Shown piece after piece: positions 19,169-29,200 of a stretch of DNA of 64,000 nucleotides. Positions within the stretch are counted from its first letter, which is position 1. The number at the start of each line of letters is the position of its first letter. This stretch comes from Lacrimispora celerecrescens. GTDB lineage: Bacteria > Bacillota > Clostridia > Lachnospirales > Lachnospiraceae. The notes beneath the pieces were generated by a model. That model was given only the letters and a program-made list of their open reading frames with translations. It was not told where the DNA came from and ran no database searches. Both the position numbers and the translations under genes were made by a program. The stretch spans positions 295,264 to 359,263 of the forward strand of contig NZ_JPME01000002.1 in assembly GCF_000732605.1 (NCBI RefSeq), written 5' to 3'.

Positions 19169-19223
19169 GGGTGTCTCAAAACAGGAGAAACATTGGGTTT
19201 GGGACGCCCTTCGGGCGCTTTTT
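19169..19223 (+). terminator. Intraoperonic attenuator between binding protein and ATPase
   Basis: GGGTGTCTCAAA (19169-19180) can pair with TTTGGGACGCCC (19198-19209). Alternatively CGCCC (19205-19209) pairs with GGGCG (19213-19217) followed by CTTTTT. The two structures exclude each other. This probably keeps most transcripts limited to the binding-protein gene. Confidence 0.6.
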
Positions 19224-19273
19224 AACGTAAATCCCGGAAGACAAAGCAAAAGTTAGAACAGGCAGGTGAGTTT

Positions 19274-20761
19274 ATGAGCGAAAAGATTCTGCTTCAGATG
19301 AAAAATATCCATAAATCCTTCCCAGGGGTAAAGGCGCTTTTGGGTGTGGATTTAGAACTCCGTACCGGTGAGGTCCATGCACTCCTTGGAGAAAACGGAG
19401 CCGGCAAGTCAACGTTAATAAAGGTTTTGGGCGGCATTTATATAGCGGAAGAGGGGGATATTTTCATTGATGGCCAGAAGGTGATCATTGACGGGGTAAA
19501 TACCTCCCATGCAAACGGTATCTCTATCATCCATCAGGAGCTGGTGCTGGTACCTCATATGACCGTGGCGGAAAATATCTTTCTGGGACGGGAGCCGGGA
19601 AAGGGCGGCTGGATCAACCATGAAGCAATGGAAAAAGAAGCCCAGCAATTACTTGATGACTATCATATGAACATTGATGCAGAAGCACTCGTTAAGAATT
19701 TAACCATCGCCCAGCAACAGATGGTGGAGATCGTAAAAGCAATCTCCTATAATTCCAGGATCTTAGTTATGGATGAGCCAACTTCTTCCATTTCGGATAA
19801 AGAAGTGGAGTTCTTATTTAAAACCATGCGGGCATTGACAAATAAAGGCGTAGGCATCATATACATTTCCCACAAAATGGATGAACTGGAGCAGATCTGT
19901 GACAGGGTGACCGTATTGCGGGATGGTGCCTTTGTAGGAACGGAAGTTGTTAAGGATACGACAAGAGATAAGCTGATTGCCATGATGGTCGGCCGGGAGC
20001 TGACCAAGTACTATACCCGTGATTATTTAGAACCAGGCGAAGTGGTATTAAAATGTGAAAATATTGCAGATGGAAAAATGGTAAAGGGAGCAAGCTTTGA
20101 GCTGCGCAAAGGAGAAATTATAGGATTTGCCGGACTTGTGGGAGCTGGACGCAGCGAAGCTATAAAATGCATCTTTGGCCTTACTCCCGGTTCCACCGGA
20201 AATATTTACGTGGAGGGCAGGGAGGTGAAAATCAAATCTCCCGTTGATGCCATGAAATACGGAATCGCCCTGGTGCCGGAGGACAGGAAGCAGGAGGGAC
20301 TTTTCAAAGTGCAGACCGTCCGCTTTAACTCTACCATTGAAGTGCTTAAATCCTTTATAAAAGGAATCTGGGTGGATTCGAAAAAGGAAGAAATGATCAC
20401 TCAGGAATATATCGATATGATGGACACCAGGACTCCAACTCAGGAGCAGTTAATGGGAAACTTGTCCGGAGGAAACCAACAAAAGGTCATGATCGGCAGA
20501 TGGCTTGCCACTACCCCGAAGATCCTGATTCTTGACGAGCCTACCAGAGGGGTGGACGTAGGGGCAAAATCAGAGATTTATGGGATCATGAACGAGCTGG
20601 TAAAGGATGGCATGTCGATCATCATGATTTCCTCCGAACTGCCGGAGATCTTAAACATGAGCGACCGGGTTTATGTCATGTGCGACGGCAGAATCACAGG
20701 CTGTTTCAGCCATGAGGAATGTGTCACCCAGGAAGAGATCATGAAGCTGGCGGCAAAGTAG
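19274..20761 (+). CDS. Sugar ABC transporter ATP-binding protein (RbsA/MglA type)
   Basis: This is a double-cassette ATPase of 495 residues. Cassette 1 has GENGAGKST, the variant signature TIAQQQMVEI and VMDEPTSSIS. Cassette 2 has a degenerate Walker A (VGAGRSE), LSGGNQQK and LILDEPTRGVD. This asymmetry is typical of carbohydrate uptake transporter-2 ATPases. The segment PEDRKQEGLF is also conserved in the family. It energises the permease at 20780, 18 bases downstream. The sugar is inferred from context to be that handled by the isomerase-kinase-aldolase operon. Confidence 0.92.
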   Translation: MSEKILLQMKNIHKSFPGVKALLGVDLELRTGEVHALLGENGAGKSTLIKVLGGIYIAEEGDIFIDGQKVIIDGVNTSHANGISIIHQELVLVPHMTVAENIFLGREPGKGGWINHEAMEKEAQQLLDDYHMNIDAEALVKNLTIAQQQMVEIVKAISYNSRILVMDEPTSSISDKEVEFLFKTMRALTNKGVGIIYISHKMDELEQICDRVTVLRDGAFVGTEVVKDTTRDKLIAMMVGRELTKYYTRDYLEPGEVVLKCENIADGKMVKGASFELRKGEIIGFAGLVGAGRSEAIKCIFGLTPGSTGNIYVEGREVKIKSPVDAMKYGIALVPEDRKQEGLFKVQTVRFNSTIEVLKSFIKGIWVDSKKEEMITQEYIDMMDTRTPTQEQLMGNLSGGNQQKVMIGRWLATTPKILILDEPTRGVDVGAKSEIYGIMNELVKDGMSIIMISSELPEILNMSDRVYVMCDGRITGCFSHEECVTQEEIMKLAAK

Positions 20762-20779
20762 GAAAGAGGGGAAAATCAA

Positions 20780-21748
20780 ATGACAACAAGACTTCAAAAA
20801 AATATAAAACAATATTTGAAAGACAATATCGGTATTATCGGGGCATTGCTGATCCTGTGTATTTTCTTATCCATATTTCCAAAAACCAGCGGCGCCTTTC
20901 TGACACATAAGAATATGTTCAATGTGTTAAGGCAGATTTCTTCAAACTTATTCCTGGCATGCGGCATGACCATGGTCATTATATTGGGAGGCATCGACCT
21001 TTCCGTTGGTTCGATCATCGCTTTGTCCGGCTGTGTGGCCGCTGGTTGTGTGGCCCGTTATAACCTTCCTATTTTTGCAGCCATCATCATTGGCATCCTC
21101 ATCGGCATGGCGGTAGGCATGATGAATGGGGTGGTTATTTCAAAGACTACCATCCCGCCGTTTATCGTGACCCTTGCGACTATGAACGTGGCGAAGGGTC
21201 TGGCATATGTCTATACCGGCGGTTCACCGGTGCGGGTGGTCACAAAGGCATGGCAGTTTCTAGGCGCCGGCTACATCGGAGGTGTTCCCACGCCGGTCAT
21301 ACTTTTGGTATTTGTCCTGATCATAACTGCGGTTATCATGAATAAGACAAAGCTGGGCCGCCATATCTACGCTGTGGGAGGCAATGCCCAGGCTGCGAAG
21401 TTTTCCGGCATCAGCACAGCCAGGGTAAAGCTTCTGGTTCATACATATTCCGGTATTATGGCTGGTCTTGCCGGTGTGGTACTGGCCTCCCGCATGTACT
21501 CCGGGCAGCCTACAGCAGGTGACGGGGCGGAAATGGATGCCATCGCAGCAGTGGTGGTGGGAGGTACTTCCATGGCAGGCGGTTCCGGAAAGATCGGCGG
21601 AACCATTATCGGCGGCCTGATTATCGGTGTGCTAAACAACGGGCTGAACCTGATGAATGTCAATTCCTTCTGGCAATATGTCGTAAAGGGCATTGTCATT
21701 CTTCTGGCTGTATTCATCGACTATTTAAGAAACAAAAAGAAGGATTAA
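20780..21748 (+). CDS. Sugar ABC transporter permease (RbsC type)
   Basis: This membrane channel subunit has 322 residues and about eight to ten hydrophobic segments. Family features include GMTMVIILGGIDLSVGSI near residue 70, the cytoplasmic coupling region around RVKLLVHTYSGIMAGLAG, and GGTSMAGGSGKIGGTIIGG. A GAAAGAGGGG site precedes the ATG. RbsC-type permeases function as homodimers with one double-cassette ATPase, which fits the gene set here. Confidence 0.92.
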   Translation: MTTRLQKNIKQYLKDNIGIIGALLILCIFLSIFPKTSGAFLTHKNMFNVLRQISSNLFLACGMTMVIILGGIDLSVGSIIALSGCVAAGCVARYNLPIFAAIIIGILIGMAVGMMNGVVISKTTIPPFIVTLATMNVAKGLAYVYTGGSPVRVVTKAWQFLGAGYIGGVPTPVILLVFVLIITAVIMNKTKLGRHIYAVGGNAQAAKFSGISTARVKLLVHTYSGIMAGLAGVVLASRMYSGQPTAGDGAEMDAIAAVVVGGTSMAGGSGKIGGTIIGGLIIGVLNNGLNLMNVNSFWQYVVKGIVILLAVFIDYLRNKKKD

Positions 21749-21763
21749 AATCACGTTCAATGA

Positions 21764-21889
21764 GCAGTGCGAAATAGGACAGGAAAAGATTTTCGTTGTG
21801 CTTGCACATAAGAAAATCTTTTTCAGTCCTATTTCATAGGGCGAATGCCCGTGAGCGAACGAATCCTCAGGATTCGTTCGCTGCACTGC
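21764..21889. repeat. 126-base closed cloverleaf-like inverted-repeat element
   Basis: An outer stem, GCAGTGC (21764-21770) with GCACTGC (21883-21889), encloses three hairpins. The first is a 24-base arm at 21771-21794 pairing with 21812-21835, with one mismatch. The second is GGGC-GAAT-GCCC (21839-21850). The third is a 29-base near-perfect palindrome at 21854-21882. The outer stem abuts the first and third hairpins directly. It could be a complex terminator or a REP/MITE-like element. No second copy was seen in this window. Confidence 0.65.
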
Positions 21890-21935
21890 GGATGTATGAT
21901 ATAATGGAAAAAACCACATTTGAGGAGTAAACCAC

Positions 21936-22883
21936 ATGAAGGCAAGGGCAGTATTATTCATTCTAATCATGACAATATCCCCCCTTTTGTCCGCATGCAA
22001 AGGAAATGAGGGAGGCCCCAAGCAGCACGAGGCCCTCCTTTTTGGTGCGACCTATATGACAAGGAACAACCCTTATTTTGACGTGTTAAACCAGGGGATC
22101 GAAGAAGTGGTAGTAGCCAACGGGGATATTCTTCTTACAAGGGATCCTCTTCAGGACCAGGAAAAACAGAATGAACAGATAATAGAATTAATCCATGAAG
22201 GAATCAGCATGCTGTTTTTAAATCCGGTAGACTGGGAGGCTGTCTCCCCTGCCCTTGATGCATGTAAAAAGGCAGGAGTTGCCGTCATCAATGTGGACAC
22301 CGCGGTAAAGGACAGGGATTCTGTCATATCCATCATAGAAACGGACAATTATCAGGCAGGGCAAATTTGTGCCCTGGATATGATGAAGAGGAAGAAATCC
22401 GCCAATATCGTAATCCTGGACAACCCCATTCAGATGTCCATCACCTATCGTTCCCGGGGATTTACCGATGCAATTGCGGGCAATGACAATTACCGGGTGG
22501 TGTACCGTCATGCAGCTGCCGGGGAAATTGAGGTGGCTTCCAAAGTCATGGAGGAAATTCTGCGTAAAAACATTGACTTTGATGTCATCCTGGGCGGCAA
22601 CGATCCTACGGCTCTCGGAGCCCTTGCCGCGTTGCAGCAGGCCAGGCGGGAGGAGGGGATCCTGATCTACGGGATCGACGGTTCTCCTGATTTTAAAGCG
22701 ATCCTGGATATGGGTTACGTAACCGGGACCAGCGCCCAAAGCCCCAAGTCCATCGGCAGGGTGGCGGCAGAAACAGCATACCGGTATCTGGCAGGAGAAC
22801 CGGTGGACAAATACATAAGTCTGCCAAGCACTTTGATCACAAAGGATAATCTTGATAGTTACGAAATTGACGGCTGGCAGTAG
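21936..22883 (+). CDS. Sugar-binding lipoprotein of a two-component sensory set
   Basis: This Peripla_BP_4 lipoprotein has 315 residues and the lipobox LSAC at about residue 21. It is a paralogue of the transport binding protein at 18057: both contain GGNDPTALGALAA, a YG(V/I)DGSPD motif and end in DGWQ. It sits 9 bases before a membrane histidine kinase, not next to transport genes. Its likely role is therefore to present the same or a similar sugar to the sensor kinase. TTTGAGGAG precedes the ATG, and TATAAT lies at about 21899-21904. Confidence 0.82.
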   Translation: MKARAVLFILIMTISPLLSACKGNEGGPKQHEALLFGATYMTRNNPYFDVLNQGIEEVVVANGDILLTRDPLQDQEKQNEQIIELIHEGISMLFLNPVDWEAVSPALDACKKAGVAVINVDTAVKDRDSVISIIETDNYQAGQICALDMMKRKKSANIVILDNPIQMSITYRSRGFTDAIAGNDNYRVVYRHAAAGEIEVASKVMEEILRKNIDFDVILGGNDPTALGALAALQQARREEGILIYGIDGSPDFKAILDMGYVTGTSAQSPKSIGRVAAETAYRYLAGEPVDKYISLPSTLITKDNLDSYEIDGWQ

Positions 22884-22892
22884 GTAAAAGAG

Positions 22893-24206
22893 ATGGAAGC
22901 AAAAAAAATTAACAGCCGAATCGGCCTCCTTCAGGTGGTGATTCTGGCTTTAAACGTGATATCGGTCATGGGAATCAGCATTTTTATTTACCGGACAATA
23001 GAAAAAATCCGAAGAGTGTACGCTGCAAGGGAGTTTTTAAACGGGATACAGGCGATCGTGTGGTATCCTTATGCAAAGATCTGGCTCTGTGCCCTACTTT
23101 TGTTGCTGCTTACCTTAAGCATGATAATCCGGGACCGTTTGTTTCCCAATAACAACAAGGTCATCCTTACCAGTTTGGTGGCGGATTTCTTTCTATGCTT
23201 TATGATCATCATCCTTTTAAATTTCAACTATAACGGAATCCTTCTTCTGGTATTTTCCAATGTCATCATGTATGTGAAAAACGGAAAATCCAGGTATATC
23301 CTGGCTGCTGTTGCAATCGGAAGCTTCATATTGGCAGACTATGAACTATTGTCCATTTCCTACCGACTGTATTCCATCCAGGATTATATTTCTTATTACA
23401 GTGCATCGGTGCAGCAGTACCTTTTAAGTATCTACAATATTCTGGTATCCTTAAATGTCATTGTGTTTGTTGTATACTGTGTCAACATCATCAACGAACA
23501 GCAGGGAAATCTAGATGAGATCCACGGGCTCAATGAAAAGCTTCAGGAAGTTAACGAGCAACTTCAAAAATATTCCCAAATGGCGGAAAAAATGGCTGAG
23601 ACAAGGGAGAGGAACCGCCTGGCAAGAGAGATTCATGACACCCTTGGCCATACCCTGACCGGGATCGCAGCAGGAATCGATGCCTGCCTAACCATGATCG
23701 GGACTTCCCCGGAGCAGACCAAAAAGCAGTTGGAGCTGATCTCCAAGGTCACCAGGGATGGGATAAAGGATATCCGCCGCTCAGTCAGCGAATTAAGGCC
23801 GGATGCCCTGGAGCGCTTCAGCCTGGAATATGCCATTAACAAGATGGTCACGGATATTAATGCAGTGTCAGAAACCAGGATCTATTTTGATTGCAGGGTC
23901 CAGAATTTAAAATTTGATGAAGATGAAGAAAATGCCATCTACCGTGTGGTTCAGGAAGGGATCACCAATGCCATGCGCCACGGACATGCAAAGGAGATCT
24001 GGATCACCATGAAAAGAGAAAATCAGGACATCCTGATTCAGATTAAGGACAATGGCATCGGCTGTAAGGAAATGAAAAACGGTTTTGGGACAAAGCACAT
24101 GAAAGAACGGATCAAGATGTTAAGCGGAGTTGTGACGTTTGACGGAAGCGATGGGTTTATCGTCAATGCAAGAATACCGATTCGGAGGGGGGAGACTTAT
24201 GATTAA
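22893..24206 (+). CDS. Membrane sensor histidine kinase, NarL/LiaS-type (HisKA_3)
   Basis: This kinase has 437 residues. The first half holds about five to six membrane segments, with no large extracellular domain, so it may depend on a binding-protein partner to sense its ligand. A coiled coil follows at about 205-240. The HisKA_3 motif REIHDTLGHTLT places the phosphorylated His at residue 248. The ATPase domain has an N-box (QEGITNAMRHG), DNGIGC and a GFGTKHMKERI lid. It overlaps the response-regulator gene by 8 bases, so the two are a cognate pair. Confidence 0.9.
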   Translation: MEAKKINSRIGLLQVVILALNVISVMGISIFIYRTIEKIRRVYAAREFLNGIQAIVWYPYAKIWLCALLLLLLTLSMIIRDRLFPNNNKVILTSLVADFFLCFMIIILLNFNYNGILLLVFSNVIMYVKNGKSRYILAAVAIGSFILADYELLSISYRLYSIQDYISYYSASVQQYLLSIYNILVSLNVIVFVVYCVNIINEQQGNLDEIHGLNEKLQEVNEQLQKYSQMAEKMAETRERNRLAREIHDTLGHTLTGIAAGIDACLTMIGTSPEQTKKQLELISKVTRDGIKDIRRSVSELRPDALERFSLEYAINKMVTDINAVSETRIYFDCRVQNLKFDEDEENAIYRVVQEGITNAMRHGHAKEIWITMKRENQDILIQIKDNGIGCKEMKNGFGTKHMKERIKMLSGVVTFDGSDGFIVNARIPIRRGETYD

Positions 24207-24867
24207 AGTATTGATTGCAGATGATCAGGAATTAATCCGTCAGAGCCTGCAGATTGTATTAAACAGCAGGCAGGACATGACGGTGACTGATGTGGCAGCA
24301 GACGGTCAGGAGGTGATCCGGTGCGTGAGGAGGAACGTGCCGGATGTGATTTTAATGGATGTACGGATGCCAAAGATGGACGGTGTGCAGTGTACAAAGA
24401 TCATTAAGGAAAGCTATCCCCAGATCAAGATTATTATTCTGACCACCTTTGATGATGATGAATACGTGTATAACGCACTGAAATACGGGGCAAGCGGATA
24501 CATGCTGAAGGGGGTTTCCATGGATGAGCTGGTGGGAGCCATTACAACGGTTTACAATGGCTGGGCAATGATCAATCCGGATATTGCGGCAAAGGTACTT
24601 CGTTTCTTTTCACAGATGGCTCAGGCAGATGATACCATATCTGTTCGGGAGAAGAACATGGACGAACTGACCAGAACGGAATGGAAGATCATCGCCCAGG
24701 TGGAGAAGGGGGCCAGCAACAAGGAAATATCAAAGACCTTGAACCTTTCCGAGGGAACAGTCCGCAATTACTTGAGTACGATTTTAAATAAGCTGGATTT
24801 AAGGGACCGTACCCAGCTGGCTATCTGGGCTGTCCAGACCAATGTAAGAAAGCGGATAGAAACTTAG
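24199..24867 (+). CDS. NarL/FixJ-family response regulator
   Basis: This DNA-binding response regulator has 222 residues. The ATG at 24199 (MIKVLIADDQ) follows GGAGGGGGGAG and was preferred over an in-frame upstream start lacking support. The receiver domain has acidic DD at residues 8-9, phospho-acceptor Asp54 in LMDVRMP and Lys in MLKGVSM. The C-terminal LuxR-type helix-turn-helix contains GASNKEISKTLNLSEGTVRN. It is the natural candidate to bind the shared motifs at 15106 and 17950 and to switch on the sugar genes. Confidence 0.9.
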   Translation: MIKVLIADDQELIRQSLQIVLNSRQDMTVTDVAADGQEVIRCVRRNVPDVILMDVRMPKMDGVQCTKIIKESYPQIKIIILTTFDDDEYVYNALKYGASGYMLKGVSMDELVGAITTVYNGWAMINPDIAAKVLRFFSQMAQADDTISVREKNMDELTRTEWKIIAQVEKGASNKEISKTLNLSEGTVRNYLSTILNKLDLRDRTQLAIWAVQTNVRKRIET

Positions 24868-24899
24868 AAGGTGAATAGAAGAATAAAGGGGAAGCAAAA

Positions 24900-26216
24900 A
24901 TGGGGAAGTGGAGAAAGCGCCTTTGCATGAGTGTCTTCCTAGGGGCACTGATTGCTGCGGCCTTGATTTACCGCGATCAGCATAAGAAAATAGTCCTGGA
25001 ATTTGGCATGTTCACAGGAAGCAACTGGGATGTAGCCAGTGCCAACAGCTTTAAAATCATAGATAAAGCGGTGAAATGTTTTGAGGAGTCACATCCAAAT
25101 GTAAAAATTCATTATTACAGTGGAATTGCAAAGGAGGATTATTCGGAATGGTGCGCCCGAAAGCTTTTGGAAGGAAAAATGCCGGATGTATTCATGGTTC
25201 TGGATTCCGATTTCGATAAATTCACCTCCCTGGGCGTTATGAAGGATCTGGATGTTTTGATGGCCGGGGATCATGCATTTCATAAAGAAGATTTTTTCTC
25301 AACGGCCTTGAATACAGGCCGGCGCGATGGACGTCAGTATGCCCTTCCCTATGAAACAGTTCCCACCCTGATGTTTGTAAATAAGTCTCTTCTGGCAAAG
25401 GAGAGTATCCAGATGCCAAAGGAAGACTGGACTTGGGAAGATATGTACGAAATATGCAGAAAGGTGACAAAGGACACGGATAAGGACGGACTGCTGGACC
25501 AGTTCGGTACTTATAATTACAGCTGGCGGGATGCGTTTTACACCAGCGGGGGAAAGCTGTATGATGAAAGACAGGACCAGTTGTCCTTTACAGACAGCCG
25601 GGTGTTAGATGCAATCAAATATATCAAACGGCTGAATGACCTAAACCAGGGGCAGAGTGTCACGCAGGAAGATTTTAATGAGGGAGGGGTAGCGTTTATG
25701 CCACTGACCTTTGCAGAGTACCGCACTTACAAGACCTATCCTTATCGGATCAAGAAGTACACCAGGTTCCAGTGGGACTGCATTACCTTCCCAGCGGGCA
25801 GGGAGGGGGAGAACATATCAAAAGTAGATGCTCTTCTAATGGGGATCAACAGTAAGACAAAGCATGAAAGATTGGCATGGGAATTTTTGAAACAGCTGAC
25901 ATATACGGAGGAAATGCAGATGGATGTGTTTCTCTACTCCCAGGGCGTTCCGGCTTTAAAGAGCGTAGCTTCCTCGAAAGAAGGGGCGAATATCATTCAG
26001 GAAGATATGGATGAGGGAGAGCAGGTAATCAGCAGTACGCTGCTGTGTAATGTCATTGAGAATGGAATCATTGAGCCGAGATTATTGCAGTACCAGCAGG
26101 TTATGAATTTGGCCGATGGAGAAGTATCTAAGATTTTGCAGGAGAATAAGAATGTTGACAGCAGTATGAAGATATTCCAGAGGATGATTAGTAAATATTT
26201 GCAGCAGCAGAAATAA
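24900..26216 (+). CDS. Extracellular solute-binding protein, family 1, membrane-anchored
   Basis: This protein has 438 residues and resembles SBP_bac_1 sugar-binding proteins (maltodextrin/oligosaccharide type), with segments such as EESHPNVKIHYYSG and GRQYALPYET. The N-terminus is basic, then hydrophobic (about 10-25), without a lipobox cysteine, so it may stay anchored by an uncleaved signal. No ABC permease lies beside it. As the last gene of the binding protein-kinase-regulator group, it is probably a second sensory input or a shared binding protein for an importer elsewhere. Confidence 0.78.
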   Translation: MGKWRKRLCMSVFLGALIAAALIYRDQHKKIVLEFGMFTGSNWDVASANSFKIIDKAVKCFEESHPNVKIHYYSGIAKEDYSEWCARKLLEGKMPDVFMVLDSDFDKFTSLGVMKDLDVLMAGDHAFHKEDFFSTALNTGRRDGRQYALPYETVPTLMFVNKSLLAKESIQMPKEDWTWEDMYEICRKVTKDTDKDGLLDQFGTYNYSWRDAFYTSGGKLYDERQDQLSFTDSRVLDAIKYIKRLNDLNQGQSVTQEDFNEGGVAFMPLTFAEYRTYKTYPYRIKKYTRFQWDCITFPAGREGENISKVDALLMGINSKTKHERLAWEFLKQLTYTEEMQMDVFLYSQGVPALKSVASSKEGANIIQEDMDEGEQVISSTLLCNVIENGIIEPRLLQYQQVMNLADGEVSKILQENKNVDSSMKIFQRMISKYLQQQK

Positions 26217-26218
26217 TG

Positions 26219-26255
26219 GAGAGGAGGAAAATCATTGAATGATTTTCCTCCTCTC
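26219..26255. terminator. Perfect 18-bp hairpin between convergent genes
   Basis: GAGAGGAGGAAAATCATT (26219-26236) is perfectly complementary to 26238-26255. It sits between the convergent binding-protein and adhesin genes. T-runs outside the stem are short, but the position argues for bidirectional termination. Confidence 0.65.
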
Positions 26256-26291
26256 AGATTATTCCTATGATGTAGCGTTCTTCAGCAGTTA

Positions 26292-29200
26292 TCAGCCGGT
26301 ATGCTTTCTCCGCAGAATGCTTACGGAAACCGCCATGCCTAAAAGTGCTGAGATAGAAAGCAGGCCGTAAATGACGATACTGCCGTTTAAGTCATCGCCG
26401 GTTTTTGGGAGGCCAAGAGGAACGAGCTGGCCATCCACGCCTACCATATATCCAAGAGGTACCTGACCCCAAATATCATATAGCTCCTGGGGTGTGTGAA
26501 CTTTGTTGTCTGGACCGATTATATAGCCTCGTGGTACTTCACCGTAGACATCATAATGTTCCTGAGGGGTCAATTCTTCCTTTGGCTTTGGAGCTGGTTC
26601 CGGCGTATTAGGCTCAATTGGGGTTGTAGGAGTTGTTGGTTTGGGTGGTTTGGGTCCGCCGCCACCTCCGCCGCTGCCGCCGCCGGTTGATGGGGTATAG
26701 GGTTTATCCTTCATAATAATTGGACTGTCCGTTTTCCCGTCTTTCACTGTAAAGATGATTTTCTCGGCCTTAAGATAACCCCTTGGAGCGCTTATCTCAA
26801 CTAATTCGTAAGTTCCATCCTCCAGTTTTTCTATTACATGAGGTTTGTCCTCAGAAATCCATTCTTTTACTTTTTTGCCGTCTTTCCATAACTGAAGGGT
26901 TGCCCCTGGAAGCTCCTTTCCGTTTGTTATGTCTTGTTTGGAGATGGAGATTTCCACCGGTTTATCATACATAATAATCGGTTTTTCCGTTTTTCCATCT
27001 TTTACTATAAAGGTGATTTTCTCGGCCTTAAGATATCCTTTTGGAGCGGTTATCTCAACAAGCTCATAGGTTCCATCCTCTAAGTATTTGACGATATGAG
27101 GCTTATTATCGGAAATCCATTCGTTTACCTTTTTCCCATCTTTCCATAACTGAAGGGTTGCTCCTGGAAGCTCCTTTCCGTTTGTTATATCCTGTTTGGA
27201 AATGGAGATTTCTATTGGCTTATCAAGCATAATAATCTGCTTATCTGGTTTCCCATCTTTCACAATGAAAGTGATTTTCTCAGCGGTAAGATATCCTTTT
27301 GGAGCGGCTATCTCAACTAGCTCGTAAGTTCCATCTTCCAGGTATTCGATGATATAAGGCTTGTTTTCAGAAACCCATTCATCAATTTTTATTCCGTCTT
27401 TCCATAACTGAAGGGTTGCTCCTGGAAGCTCTTTTCCGTTTGTTATGTCCTGTTTTGAGATGACAATTTCGTCCTTATGGCTATCAAACATAACAACGGG
27501 TGTAGTTTTCCCATCTGTGACTGTGAACAGGATTTTCTCAGCCGTAAGATATCCTTTTGGAGCGGTTATCTCGACTAATTTGTAGATTCCATCCAGCAGG
27601 TTATAAATGATATGAGGTGTGCTCTTTGAAACCCACTCATCTACTTTCGTGTCGTCTTTCCATAGCTGAAGGGTTGCTCCGGGGAGTTCGTTTCCGCTTG
27701 CTGCGTCACGCTTTGAGATGGAACTTCGTTTTTTGTGTTCGTAACGGTTGCGACCTGTGGTACTCCGGAGGTTATGGTTCCGTTCTGTCCGGTGTAGGTC
27801 GGCAAGTGGTTATCTAAGGAAGCTGCATCCTCTGTTACTTTGTATTCGGCGCCACTGGGCAGGTTGGAAATCGTGATGTTTTCGCCATGTTTAAGTAGGA
27901 GGGTTGCATTGTCATTAGTGAAAAGAATGTTCCCTATATTGCTGGGGTAGTTTCTGTCACCTGCACCCTCAACTGTTACGTGGAAAGTAAACGCTTTATC
28001 CCTGTCACCAGCATTGCCTTCAACTGTCTTACTGATGGTCAGGCTTCCGATGTCGCTGTCTTTAAAGTTTTGTACATGTAATTCGTTAGAATTGGCACCT
28101 GTTTTTCCATCAATGGAAGTGGTAATAGTGGAACCATCTCTTGTTATAGTGACAGTGTGAGTCACACCTTCCAACGAATATCCTCCGCTAGGCGGAGCCG
28201 TTTCTTTCAGAAGATATGTTCCGTCAGGAATGACTTTAAGCCTGATTTTACCGTCACGATCGCTGATTCCCTCTCGGATTACGGTAGTTCCATCTGATGT
28301 AAAGAGCGTAAACTTTGCACCAGGGAGCGGCATATTTGCACCATCAGTTTTGAAAATATCCAACCAGCCGTTACGTTGTAAGGTGGCGGAGCCATCCTGA
28401 GAAAGAACGAAATAAGTCTTTTGGTCATTGGATATACTACCGTTTTCAGCGATTAGGTTTGCGGTATTAGACAAACCATCACCGACAGGGCCGGTAACGT
28501 CTGTTAAATAAGTCAGCTGGTATGCTTTGCTGTTATCAGGTATGATAAAGGTAAGCATATGTAAGGCGTTGTTATAAAAAATATTTTTACCTAATTCAAG
28601 AGAAACTTCACTGCCTGTTTCATAGCTGCCATCAGGCTTCAGAGTCATTTCCTTTACTGTGATATTGTCTTCCAGCAGTAAGTTTCCGTTTTTATCCATG
28701 CGTAAATCAAGGCCGATGGGCAGGGTGTCCTCTATCTTTCTTTGACCAGGATGTGATAATTCATATGGCATGTATTTTAATGTCCATTCCACAACACCAT
28801 CTTCCTTACGTAATCCATCCGCCTTATTAAATATTTTATTAGAAATAGAAACATCCCGATTAACGGATACACCTGGCTGCCAGTTTTCTGTTTTTAATCC
28901 CAAGCTGTTTCTTACCGTGTTGGTATTGCTGTTACTGAAGTAATCTTTAATTGTGTCTTCGGTGGGTTTTGCTTTCACCAAAATAACATAAGGTTTATTC
29001 AGTGTCTGGAAGGTAAAGGAGGCTGTTTGCGGAGATTTGGTGCGGTCAAACGCTACAGTCATCCCAGCTACAGTATCCAGTTTGTTCTTCGCCGCTAATG
29101 GACTGCTATTCGGGGTAGCTTCAAAGATCAGAAAATCTTGCCCGGGGATAATCTCTGAGAATTCCCAACCCACCGGCAGGGTATCAGTCACAGTGGCAGC

